DNA of 64,000 nucleotides from positions 1,860,001 to 1,924,000 of the forward strand of contig NZ_CP101137.1 of the NCBI RefSeq assembly GCF_028473745.1, given 5' to 3'. The stretch comes from Streptomyces sp. M92. GTDB taxonomy: Bacteria; Actinomycetota; Actinomycetes; Streptomycetales; Streptomycetaceae. A model generated the notes under the pieces. The model was not told the DNA's origin. It saw only the letters and a list, made by a program, of their open reading frames with translations, and did no database searches. The position numbers were made by a program, and so were the translations under genes. Numbering within the stretch: the stretch's first letter is position 1; each line of letters begins with the position of its first letter. Shown piece after piece: positions 7,833 through 15,681 of the stretch.

Positions 7833-8609
7833 ATGACCGATCCCGACCTCGACCCGTCGGCCGACTGGCGCCGGTACGCCGGTGGCTGCGTGCTGCTCGA
7901 CGGCTTCCACGCCCTCAAGCACGCGCTGCGCTTCGGTGCCGAGGTCCCCGTGGCCGTCACCGCCGACCGCACGGCGGCCCTGGCCCTCGCCGACGAGCTG
8001 GCACCCGACGTACGGGACGCCCTGGACGGGCTGCTGACCGAGGTGGCGCCGGAGACCTACGCCTCCCTCGTGCCGCGCCCGCACCCCACCGCCGTGGCCG
8101 CCCTGGCCGTACGGCCCTCCCGGGAGGCCGGGCTCCGGGCGCTGGCGCACACGCCCCGCCGGGCGCCCGTGGTCGTTCTCGACCAGCCGCGCAACCTCGG
8201 CAACGCGGGGGCGGTGATCCGGCTGGCCGCCGGTTTCGGGGCGACCGGTGTCGTGACCACCGGCCCCCTCGACCCGTGGCACCCCACGGTGGTGCGGGGC
8301 GGGGCGGGGCTGCACTTCGCGACCGCCGTGGAGCGGCTGGAGGTGGATCGGCTGCCGTCCGGGCCGCTGTTCGCGCTGGACCCGGAGGGCGAGGACATCC
8401 GCGGGCTGAGGCTGCCGGACGAGGCGCTGCTCGCCTTCGGCTCCGAGCGCAGCGGCCTGTCGCGGGAGCTGCGCGCGCGGGCCGACCACCTGGTGGCGCT
8501 GCCGATGCGCCCCCAGGTCTCCAGCTACAACCTCGCGACCAGTGTGGCCATGACGCTGTACCACTGGAGCGCGGGCGGGGGCGCACCGCGGGTGTCCCAG
8601 ATGTCCTGA
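7833..8609 (+). CDS. SPOUT-family (TrmH/SpoU) RNA 2'-O-methyltransferase
   Basis: A 258-residue protein with all three SpoU motifs: motif 1 in DQPRNLGNAGAVIR (about residue 114), motif 2 in LLAFGSERSGLS (about 200) and motif 3 in LPMRPQVSSYNLATSVAMTLY (about 225-245). These form the trefoil-knotted S-adenosylmethionine site. The N-terminal ~100 residues are a probable RNA-recognition domain. Substrate cannot be told; rRNA or tRNA ribose methylation is usual. It ends 22 bases from the convergent paaN gene. Confidence 0.88.
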   Translation: MTDPDLDPSADWRRYAGGCVLLDGFHALKHALRFGAEVPVAVTADRTAALALADELAPDVRDALDGLLTEVAPETYASLVPRPHPTAVAALAVRPSREAGLRALAHTPRRAPVVVLDQPRNLGNAGAVIRLAAGFGATGVVTTGPLDPWHPTVVRGGAGLHFATAVERLEVDRLPSGPLFALDPEGEDIRGLRLPDEALLAFGSERSGLSRELRARADHLVALPMRPQVSSYNLATSVAMTLYHWSAGGGAPRVSQMS

Positions 8610-8631
8610 CCGGCCGTCCTGGCCGGCCGTC

Positions 8632-10323
8632 CTAGGCGGGCCGGCGGACCTCCACCACCCGGAAGCGGTTCGCGACGAACGCGCCGTCGCACAGGGCCGC
8701 GTTGGCCGCCGGGTTGCCGCCGGAGCCGTGGAAGTCGGAGAAGGCGGCCGTCTGGTTGACGTACACCCCGCCGGTGAGGTTGAGGGAGAGCTGGGCGGCC
8801 TCCTCCAGGCAGGCCTCCCGCACGGACCGCTCCACCTCCGGGTCGGTCGTGTACGCGCCGACCGTCATCGCGCCCTTCTCGCGGACGCTGTGGCGCAGCA
8901 GCTGAACGGCGTGGTCGGCGGAGTCGACGGCCACGGCGAAGGAGACGGGGCCGAAGCACTCGCTGGTCCAGGCGGCCTCGTCGTCGGGCTTGGCGCCGTC
9001 CAGCTTGACGATCACCGGGGTGCGCACGACCGCGTCCGGGAACTCCGGGTTGGCCACCTCGCGGGAGGCGAGGGCGACCTCGCCGAGTCCGGCGGCGGCC
9101 TCCAGGCGGGCCTTGACGTCCGGGTTGACGATGGCGCCGAGCAGGGCGTTGGCCCGGGCGTCGTCGCCGAGGAGGCCCTCTACGGCACGGGCGAGGTCGG
9201 CGGTCACCTCGTCGTAGGTCCTGTCGCCCTGGTCGGTGCGGATGCCGTCGCGGGGGATCAGCAGGTTCTGCGGGGTGGTGCACATCTGGCCGCTGTAGAG
9301 GGACAGCGAGAACGCCAGGTTGCCGAGCATGCCCTTGTAGTCGTCGGTCGACTCGACGATCACCGTGTTGACGCCGGCCTTCTCGGTGAAGACCTGGGCC
9401 TGGCGGGCGTTGGCCTCCAGCCAGTCGCCGAAGGAGGTGGAGCCGGTGTAGTCGATGATCCGGATCTCGGGCCGGGTGGCCAGGGTCTTGGCGATGCCCT
9501 CGCCGGGGCGCTCGGCGGCCAGCGCCACCAGGTTCGGGTCGAAGCCGGCCTCGGTGAGGACGTCGCGGGCGACCCGCACGGTCATCGCGAGCGGCAGCAC
9601 CGCGCGGGGGTGGGGCTTGACCAGGACCGCGTTCCCGGTGGCGAGGGAGGCGAACAGGCCCGGGTAGCCGTTCCACGTCGGGAAGGTGTTGCAGCCGATG
9701 ACCAGACCGATGCCGCGCGGTACCGGCGTGAACGCCTTGGTCAGCGCGAGCGGGTCGCGCTTGCCCTGGGGCTTGGTCCACTCGGCCGTCTCGGGGGTGC
9801 GGGACTGCTCCACGTACGCGTACGCCACCGCCTCCAGGCCGCGGTCCTGCGCGTGCGGGCCGCCCGCCTGGAAGGCCATCATGAAGGCCTGCCCGGAGGT
9901 GTGCATGACCGCCTGCGCGAACTCCATGGTGCGGTCCGCGATCCGCTTGAGGATCTCCAGGCAGACCATCGCCCGCAGTTCCGCGCCCGCGTCCCGCCAC
10001 GCCCGCTGCCCCGCCCTCATGGCGGGCAGCAGCACGTCGAGGTCCGCGTGCGGGTACTCCACGCCCAGCTCGATCCCGTACGGGGAGACCTCGCCGCCGA
10101 CCCAGTCGTCGGTGCCGGGCTGGCCGAGGTCGAGGCGGGTGCCGAGCAGGGCGTCGAAGGCGGCCTTGCCCGCGGCCGTGTCCAGGCTGCCGTTCTCCCC
10201 GTAGGCCTTGGGGTGCTCGGGGTGGGGGGACCAGTACGCGCGCGTGCGGATCGTCTCCAGCGCCTGGTCCAGGGTCGGCCGGTGCCGGTCGATCAGCTGG
10301 TGCGCGGTGAGTTCGGCGGCCAT
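8632..10323 (-). CDS. paaN: PaaN-type aldehyde dehydrogenase of phenylacetate degradation
   Basis: A 563-residue aldehyde dehydrogenase-superfamily protein matching PaaN along its length. The catalytic Cys lies in SGQMCTTPQN and the general-base Glu in FTEKAGVNT. PaaN proteins are assigned to ring-opened CoA intermediates of the phenylacetyl-CoA pathway but lack the hydratase domain of E. coli PaaZ. The ATG at 10323 follows GAGGAG; the open frame continues ~80 codons further but reaches the operator, so the shorter form is preferred. It is divergent from a 3-hydroxyacyl-CoA dehydrogenase and shares a PaaR-like operator with it. The oxygenase genes paaA-E are not in the window. Confidence 0.88.
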   Translation of the reverse strand: MAAELTAHQLIDRHRPTLDQALETIRTRAYWSPHPEHPKAYGENGSLDTAAGKAAFDALLGTRLDLGQPGTDDWVGGEVSPYGIELGVEYPHADLDVLLPAMRAGQRAWRDAGAELRAMVCLEILKRIADRTMEFAQAVMHTSGQAFMMAFQAGGPHAQDRGLEAVAYAYVEQSRTPETAEWTKPQGKRDPLALTKAFTPVPRGIGLVIGCNTFPTWNGYPGLFASLATGNAVLVKPHPRAVLPLAMTVRVARDVLTEAGFDPNLVALAAERPGEGIAKTLATRPEIRIIDYTGSTSFGDWLEANARQAQVFTEKAGVNTVIVESTDDYKGMLGNLAFSLSLYSGQMCTTPQNLLIPRDGIRTDQGDRTYDEVTADLARAVEGLLGDDARANALLGAIVNPDVKARLEAAAGLGEVALASREVANPEFPDAVVRTPVIVKLDGAKPDDEAAWTSECFGPVSFAVAVDSADHAVQLLRHSVREKGAMTVGAYTTDPEVERSVREACLEEAAQLSLNLTGGVYVNQTAAFSDFHGSGGNPAANAALCDGAFVANRFRVVEVRRPA

Positions 10324-10493
10324 GCGGGACCAACTCCTCGTCTCTTCCGGACGCGCCGTCGACTCTTCGTCGAGTCTCTCCGTCGAGTCCGGGACCTGGG
10401 GGGAAACCTGGGCGGGAATATCAAAAGGTGCGGCGCGCAGCGCCTCGGGCAGGGTGGTGGTGGGAGACGGGTGGGCGGACACGGCTAGAGTAA

Positions 10494-10509
10494 CCGAACG
10501 ATCGGTCGG
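10494..10509. promoter_or_regulatory. PaaR-like TetR operator between paaN and the hydroxyacyl-CoA dehydrogenase gene
   Basis: The 16-mer CCGAACGATCGGTCGG is palindromic at seven of eight paired positions. Its core differs at one base from the published PaaR-type pattern CNAACGNNCGTTNG (recalled from Thermus). It lies in the divergent promoter region 171 bases from the paaN start and 54 from the other start, and a TetR gene ends this operon, so autoregulation is likely. Confidence 0.65.
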
Positions 10510-10562
10510 GACAAGGGGGACCGCCGCATCTGTGGAAAACCCCGTGCGGGAGGATCGCGCAC

Positions 10563-12080
10563 ATGACAGCACTCGACCTCAGCAGCCCCGTCGCCGTCGT
10601 CGGCACCGGCACCATGGGTCAGGGCATCGCCCAGGTGGCGCTGGTCGCGGGCCATCCCGTGCGGCTGTACGACGCCGCCCCCGGCCGGGCCCGGGAAGCG
10701 GCCGACGCGATCGGCGCCCGGCTCGACCGGCTCGTCGAGAAGGAACGCCTCACCGGCGCCGAACGGGACGCCGCCCGTGCCCGGCTCCGGCCCGCCGGGT
10801 CCCTCGCCGAGCTGGCCGACTGCGGCCTGGTCGTCGAGGCGGTCCTGGAGCGGCTGGACGTCAAGCAGGAGCTGTTCCGCGCGCTGGAGGACGTCGTGGG
10901 CGACGACTGCCTGCTCGCCACCAACACCTCCTCGCTCTCCGTCACCGCCGTCGGCGGCGCGCTCCGCGGCCCCGGCCGCTTCGTCGGCCTGCACTTCTTC
11001 AACCCGGCCCCGCTGCTGCCGCTGGTGGAGGTGGTCTCCGGGTCCGCCACCGACGTCGCGTCGGCCACGCGCGCGTACGAGACGGCCCGCGCCTGGGGCA
11101 AGACCCCGGTCGCCTGCGCCGACACCCCCGGCTTCATCGTCAACCGCGTCGCCCGCCCCTTCTACGCCGAGGCCTTCGCGGTCCACGAGGACCAGGGCGC
11201 CGACCCGGCCACCATCGACGCCGTGCTGCGCGAGTCGGGCGGCTTCCGGATGGGCGCCTTCGAGCTGACCGACCTCATCGGGCAGGACGTCAACGAGTCC
11301 GTCACCCACTCCGTGTGGCAGGCGTTCTTCCAGGACGTGCGCTTCACGCCCTCGCTAGCCCAGCGCCGCCTGGTCGAGTCCGGCAGGCTCGGCCGCAAGA
11401 GCGGGCACGGCTGGTACGACTACCGCGACGGCGCCGAGCGCCCCGAGCCGCACACCGCCGAACCGGCCGGTCCGCCCGCGTACGTCGTCGTCGAGGGTGA
11501 CCTCGGGCCCGCCGCCGAGGTGGTCGCGATGGTCCGCGAGGCGGGCATCGAGGTGCGCCGGGAGGACGAGGACAAGGGCACCCGGCTCGTGCTGCCCAGT
11601 GGAGGGCAGCTGGTGCTCGCCGACGGCCAGACCTCGGTGGAGTTCCGGGACGTCGTGTACTTCGACCTCGCGCTGGACTACCGCGCGGCGACCCGCGTCG
11701 CCCTGTCCGCCTCGCAGTCCACCTCGCCGGAGACCGTCGCCCAGGCCACCGGCCTGTTCCAGGCGCTCGGCAAGAAGGTCAGCGTCATCGGCGATGTCCC
11801 CGGCATGATCGTCGCCCGTACGGTGGCGCGGATCATCGATTTGGCCGTCGAGGCGGTCGCCAAGGGCGTCGCCACCGAGGAGGACGTCGACACCGCGATG
11901 CGCCTGGGTGTCAACTACCCGCTGGGTCCGCTGGAGTGGAGCCGCCGGCTCGGCGGAGGCTGGGCCTGCGAGCTCCTCGACAACCTGCACGCGTGCGCCC
12001 CCACCGGCCGGTACGCGCCGTCCCTGGCGCTCTACCGCCACGCCTACGCCTCCGACAAGCAGGAAGGCGGCACCTCATGA
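10563..12080 (+). CDS. paaH: 3-hydroxyacyl-CoA (3-hydroxyadipyl-CoA) dehydrogenase
   Basis: A 505-residue two-module protein. The N-terminal NAD-binding domain has VVGTGTMGQGIAQ (about 10-22) and the family's LATNTSSLSV and GLHFFNPAPLLPLVEVV segments; two C-terminal 3HCDH domains follow, with a short insertion (about 290-350) between them. Adjacent to paaN, it most likely oxidises 3-hydroxyadipyl-CoA to 3-oxoadipyl-CoA in phenylacetate catabolism. GGGAGGATC precedes the ATG. The TetR gene overlaps its stop by four bases. Confidence 0.88.
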   Translation: MTALDLSSPVAVVGTGTMGQGIAQVALVAGHPVRLYDAAPGRAREAADAIGARLDRLVEKERLTGAERDAARARLRPAGSLAELADCGLVVEAVLERLDVKQELFRALEDVVGDDCLLATNTSSLSVTAVGGALRGPGRFVGLHFFNPAPLLPLVEVVSGSATDVASATRAYETARAWGKTPVACADTPGFIVNRVARPFYAEAFAVHEDQGADPATIDAVLRESGGFRMGAFELTDLIGQDVNESVTHSVWQAFFQDVRFTPSLAQRRLVESGRLGRKSGHGWYDYRDGAERPEPHTAEPAGPPAYVVVEGDLGPAAEVVAMVREAGIEVRREDEDKGTRLVLPSGGQLVLADGQTSVEFRDVVYFDLALDYRAATRVALSASQSTSPETVAQATGLFQALGKKVSVIGDVPGMIVARTVARIIDLAVEAVAKGVATEEDVDTAMRLGVNYPLGPLEWSRRLGGGWACELLDNLHACAPTGRYAPSLALYRHAYASDKQEGGTS

Positions 12081-12697
12081 CCACCGCCAAGCGCGACACG
12101 TACACGCCCGAGACGCTGCTCTCCGTCGCCGTGCAGGTCTTCATCGAGCGCGGTTACGACGGCACCTCCATGGAGCACCTCTCCAAGGCGGCCGGCATCT
12201 CCAAGTCGTCGATCTACCACCATGTCGCCGGCAAGGAGGAGCTCCTGCGGCGGGCCGTGTGCCGGGCCCTCGACGAGCTGTTCGGGATCCTCGACGAGGA
12301 GCACGCGTGCGTGGGCTCCGCCGCCGAGCGGCTGGAGTACGTCGTGCGGCGCATGGTCGAGGTGCTGATGGCCGAACTGCCGTACGTGACCCTGCTGCTG
12401 CGGGTACGCGGCAACACGGACACCGAGCGCTGGGCGCTGGAGCGGCGGCGCGCATTCGACCACCGGGTGGCCGACCTGCTGAAGGCGGCGGCCGCCGAGG
12501 GGGACGTGCGCGCGGACGTGGAGGTGCGGCTCGCGACCCGCCTGGTCTTCGGCATGATCAACTCGATCGTGGAGTGGTACCGCCCGGACGGTCCCGACGG
12601 CCGGGGCGGCGCGGGGGGCGCCGGCGGCGCGGGCGAGCGCGAGGTGGTCGACGCGGTGGCGCGGCTGGTGTTCGGGGGGCTGCGCAAGCCGTCCTGA
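12077..12697 (+). CDS. TetR-family regulator, probably PaaR-like
   Basis: A 206-residue TetR protein. The helix-turn-helix (about 12-58) includes GYDGTSMEHLSKAAGISKSSIYHHVAGKEEL-type spacing; the rest is a ligand-binding domain with a Gly-rich stretch near residue 180. It overlaps the dehydrogenase stop codon (ATGA), so it is co-expressed and probably controls this operon. Known PaaR regulators release DNA on binding phenylacetyl-CoA; whether this one does is inferred from position and from the operator upstream. A second, weaker operator-like site precedes bkd copy 1. Confidence 0.82.
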   Translation: MTTAKRDTYTPETLLSVAVQVFIERGYDGTSMEHLSKAAGISKSSIYHHVAGKEELLRRAVCRALDELFGILDEEHACVGSAAERLEYVVRRMVEVLMAELPYVTLLLRVRGNTDTERWALERRRAFDHRVADLLKAAAAEGDVRADVEVRLATRLVFGMINSIVEWYRPDGPDGRGGAGGAGGAGEREVVDAVARLVFGGLRKPS

Positions 12698-12710
12698 GCG
12701 GGCGGCTCGT

Positions 12711-12800
12711 CGGTATCCCTGGTGGCCTCGGTATCCCCGGTGGCCTCGGTATCCCCGGTATCCCCGGTGGCCCCGGTGGCCTCGGCGGCCCCGGCGGTCC
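12711..12800. repeat. GC-rich 9/18-bp tandem repeat between TetR and Lrp genes
   Basis: Units of the type GGTATCCCCGGTGGCCTC repeat imperfectly across the gap between two convergent genes. Read in another frame they would encode a collagen-like Gly-X-Y string, but no start or ribosome site supports translation. Confidence 0.8.
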
Positions 12801-12805
12801 GGAGG

Positions 12806-13324
12806 TCAGCCCTGCGGCTCCAGGTCCTCGGTCTCGAACACCAGCAGGGTGCGGGTGCTGAGCACCTCGGGGATGGCCTGGAGGCGGGTGAGTACCAGCT
12901 CGCGCAGGGCCCGGTTGTCGGGGGTGTGGACCAGGAGCAGGACGTCGAAGTCGCCGCCCACCAGGGCGATGTGCGAGGCCCCGGGGAGCTGCCGCAGCTG
13001 TGCGCGGACGGTGCGCCAGGAGTTCTGGACGATCTTCAGGGTGATGTACGCCGACGTGCCGTGCCCGGCCCGTTCGTGGTCGACGCGGGCGCCGAAGCCG
13101 CGGATGACGCCGTCCTCGACGAGCCGGTTGATGCGGGCGTAGGCGTTCGCGCGGGAGACGTGGACCCGTTCGGCGACCGAGCGTATCGAGGCGCGGCCGT
13201 CCGCCTGGAGCATGCGCAGGATGTCCTGATCGATGGCGTCCAGCGGGCGCGGGGGCGGCGGGGCCGCGGAGTCCTCGGGACCGGCGGCGTCGTCCGGGCG
13301 TTCGGCCATTTGTTCAGATGCCAT
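12806..13324 (-). CDS. bkdR: Lrp/AsnC-family regulator, likely BkdR
   Basis: A 172-residue protein: a Pro/Ala-rich N-terminal tail (about 28 residues), an AsnC-type helix-turn-helix (LDAIDQDILRMLQADGRAS to RANAYARINRLV), then the RAM/ligand-sensing domain. It is divergent from bkdABC copy 1. In streptomycetes an Lrp-family BkdR beside bkd represses it and responds to branched-chain amino acids; I infer orthology from position and domain. GGGGGGAC precedes the ATG; a second in-frame ATG five codons later is possible. Inverted repeats in the shared promoter are candidate binding sites. Confidence 0.82.
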   Translation of the reverse strand: MASEQMAERPDDAAGPEDSAAPPPPRPLDAIDQDILRMLQADGRASIRSVAERVHVSRANAYARINRLVEDGVIRGFGARVDHERAGHGTSAYITLKIVQNSWRTVRAQLRQLPGASHIALVGGDFDVLLLVHTPDNRALRELVLTRLQAIPEVLSTRTLLVFETEDLEPQG

Positions 13325-13342
13325 GTCCCCCCGCCTTCTTAC

Positions 13343-13363
13343 GATGGACGTACTGCGTCCATC
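13343..13363. promoter_or_regulatory. Inverted repeat, candidate Lrp/BkdR operator
   Basis: GATGGACG and CGTCCATC form perfect 8-bp arms around a 5-bp spacer. It starts 19 bases upstream of the bkdR start codon, so binding there could autoregulate bkdR. Confidence 0.6.
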
Positions 13364-13366
13364 TCA

Positions 13367-13394
13367 GGCTGTGGAGAACCGTTTGTCCACAGCC
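13367..13394. promoter_or_regulatory. Second inverted repeat in the bkdR-bkdA intergenic region
   Basis: GGCTGTGGA and TCCACAGCC form perfect 9-bp arms around a 10-bp spacer, three bases from the previous repeat. Either an operator or a hairpin at the 5' end of a transcript. Confidence 0.55.
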
Positions 13395-13426
13395 TGGGGC
13401 CGCCTGTAGCCAAAATGTGCCGACGA

Positions 13427-13442
13427 CCGAACAATCGGTAGG
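13427..13442. promoter_or_regulatory. Degenerate PaaR-like site upstream of bkdA copy 1
   Basis: CCGAACAATCGGTAGG shares 14 of 16 bases with the site at 10494 (it differs at positions 7 and 14), including the 12-base run ACCGAAC-ATCGG around one change. Its own dyad symmetry is weaker (five of eight pairs). It lies 57 bases before the bkdA start. Confidence 0.45.
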
Positions 13443-13498
13443 TGAGGCCCGTCACACCCGTGACGAGCCCGGAGCCGCTCCCACGAGGAGGTGCCGTC

Positions 13499-14680
13499 AT
13501 GACGGTCATGGAGCAGCGGGGCGCGTACCGGCCCACACCGCCGCCCGCCTGGCAGCCCCGTACCGACCCCGCGCCGCTGCTGCCCGACGCGGAGCCGTAC
13601 CGCGTCCTCGGCACGAAGGCCGCCGAGCAGGCCGACCCCGGACTGCTGCGCACCCTGTACGCCCGGCTGGTCCACGGCCGCCGCTACAACGCGCAGGCCA
13701 CGGCGCTGACCAAGCAGGGCCGGCTGGCCGTCTACCCCTCCAGCACCGGCCAGGAGGCCTGCGAGGTCGCCGCCGCGCTGGCCCTTCAGGAGCGCGACTG
13801 GCTCTTCCCCAGCTACCGCGACACCCTCGCCGTCGTCGCCCGCGGCGTCGACCCCGTCGAGGCCCTCACCCTGCTGCGCGGCGACTGGCACACCGGCTAC
13901 GACCCCCGCGAGCACCGGGTCGCCCCCCTGTCCACGCCGCTCGCCACCCAGCTCCCGCACGCCGTGGGCCTCGCGCACGCCGCCCGGCTGAGGGGCGACG
14001 ACGTGGTCGCCCTCGCCATGGTCGGCGACGGCGGCACCAGCGAGGGCGACTTCCACGAGGCGCTGAACTTCGCCGCCGTCTGGCGGGCGCCGGTCGTCTT
14101 CCTCGTGCAGAACAACGGCTTCGCGATCTCCGTGCCGCTCGCCAAGCAGACCGCCGCCCCGTCGCTGGCCCACAAGGCCGTCGGCTACGGAATGCCCGGC
14201 CGCCTGGTCGACGGCAACGACGCCGTCGCCGTGCACGAGGTCCTTTCCGACGCCGTCCGGCACGCCCGCGCGGGCGGCGGCCCCACGCTGGTCGAGGCGA
14301 TCACGTACCGCGTGGAGGCCCACACCAACGCCGACGACGCCACGCGCTACCGGGGGGACGCCGAGGTCGAGGCCTGGCGCCGGCACGACCCGGTCGAGCT
14401 GCTGGAGCGGGAGCTGACCGAGCGCGGCCTGCTGGACGAGGACGGCGTCGCGGCCGCCCGCGAGGAGGCCGAGACCATGGCCGCCGACCTGCGCGCCCGC
14501 ATGAACCAGGACCCGGCCCTCGATCCCATGGACCTGTTCGCCCACGTCTACGCCGAGCCCACCGGGCAGCTGCGCGAGCAGCGGGACCTGCTGCGCGCCG
14601 AGCTGGCGGCGGAGGCCGAGGCGGAGACCGGTTCCGCGTCCGGTTCCGTGTCCGGGGCATCCGAAGGGGGACAGCGATGA
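13499..14680 (+). CDS. bkdA: Branched-chain 2-oxoacid dehydrogenase E1 alpha subunit (copy 1)
   Basis: A 393-residue E1 alpha. The thiamine-diphosphate motif runs from GDGGTSEGDFHEALNFAAV to QNN (about 177-207), and the phosphorylation-loop-like HTNADDATRYR segment is present. With E1 beta it decarboxylates the keto acids of Val, Leu and Ile and passes the acyl group to E2. The ATG at 13499 sits 8 bases behind GAGGAGG, clearly better than an in-frame GTG at 13442 that would overlap the operator-like site. First of three overlapping genes. Confidence 0.93.
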   Translation: MTVMEQRGAYRPTPPPAWQPRTDPAPLLPDAEPYRVLGTKAAEQADPGLLRTLYARLVHGRRYNAQATALTKQGRLAVYPSSTGQEACEVAAALALQERDWLFPSYRDTLAVVARGVDPVEALTLLRGDWHTGYDPREHRVAPLSTPLATQLPHAVGLAHAARLRGDDVVALAMVGDGGTSEGDFHEALNFAAVWRAPVVFLVQNNGFAISVPLAKQTAAPSLAHKAVGYGMPGRLVDGNDAVAVHEVLSDAVRHARAGGGPTLVEAITYRVEAHTNADDATRYRGDAEVEAWRRHDPVELLERELTERGLLDEDGVAAAREEAETMAADLRARMNQDPALDPMDLFAHVYAEPTGQLREQRDLLRAELAAEAEAETGSASGSVSGASEGGQR

Positions 14681-15681
14681 CCACGGTCGCCGTCAAGCCG
14701 GCCACCATGGCGCAGGCCCTCACCCGCGCGCTGCGCGACGCCATGGCCGCCGACCCGAGCGTGCACGTCATGGGCGAGGACGTGGGCACCCTCGGCGGCG
14801 TCTTCCGGGTCACCGACGGACTCGCGAAGGAGTTCGGCGAGGACCGCTGCACCGACACCCCGCTCGCCGAGGCCGGCATCCTCGGCACCGCCGTCGGCAT
14901 GGCGATGTACGGGCTGCGCCCGGTCGTGGAGATGCAGTTCGACGCCTTCGCCTACCCGGCGTTCGAGCAGGTCGTCAGCCACGTCACCAAGATGCGCAAC
15001 CGCACGCGCGGGAAGCTGGCCCTGCCGCTGACCATCCGTGTCCCCTACGGCGGCGGCATCGGCGGCGTCGAGCACCACAGCGACTCGTCCGAGGCGTACT
15101 ACATGGCGACTCCGGGGCTCCATGTCGTCACGCCCGCGACCGTCGCCGACGCCTACGGGCTGCTGCGGCAGTCCATCGCCTCCGACGACCCGGTCGTCTT
15201 CCTCGAACCCAAACGGCTCTACTGGTCGAAGGACACCTGGAACCCCGAGGAGCCCACGCCCGTTGAACCTACAGGCCGCGCGGTGGTGCGTCGCTCCGGA
15301 CGGAGCGCCACACTCATCACGTACGGGCCGTCGCTGGCCGTCTGCATGGAGGCGGCCGAGGCGGCCCGGGCCGAGGGCTGGGACCTCGAAGTCGTCGACC
15401 TGCGCTCCCTGGTGCCGTTCGACGACGAGACGGTGTGCGCTTCGGTGCGGCGGACGGGACGCGCGGTCGTCGTCCACGAGTCGGGTTCCTTCGGGGGCCC
15501 GGGCGGGGAGATCGCGGCCCGGGTCACGGAGCGCTGCTTCCACCACCTGGAGGCGCCGGTGCTGCGTGTGGCCGGGTTCGACATCCCGTACCCGCCGCCG
15601 ATGCTGGAGCGTCACCACCTGCCCGGTGTGGACCGGATCCTGGACGCCGTGGGGCGCCTGCAGTGGGAGGCCGAAAGCTGA
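14677..15681 (+). CDS. bkdB: Branched-chain 2-oxoacid dehydrogenase E1 beta subunit (copy 1)
   Basis: A 334-residue E1 beta with the transketolase pyrimidine-binding domain (VMGEDVGTLGGVFRVTDGL, PLAEAGILGTAVG) and C-terminal transketolase domain. It forms the alpha2-beta2 E1 with the upstream product. It overlaps bkdA by ATGA and its stop overlaps the E2 start (TGATG), so all three subunits are translationally coupled. A GAAGGGGG ribosome site lies in the end of bkdA. About 65% of residues look identical to copy 2 by eye. Confidence 0.93.
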   Translation: MTTVAVKPATMAQALTRALRDAMAADPSVHVMGEDVGTLGGVFRVTDGLAKEFGEDRCTDTPLAEAGILGTAVGMAMYGLRPVVEMQFDAFAYPAFEQVVSHVTKMRNRTRGKLALPLTIRVPYGGGIGGVEHHSDSSEAYYMATPGLHVVTPATVADAYGLLRQSIASDDPVVFLEPKRLYWSKDTWNPEEPTPVEPTGRAVVRRSGRSATLITYGPSLAVCMEAAEAARAEGWDLEVVDLRSLVPFDDETVCASVRRTGRAVVVHESGSFGGPGGEIAARVTERCFHHLEAPVLRVAGFDIPYPPPMLERHHLPGVDRILDAVGRLQWEAES

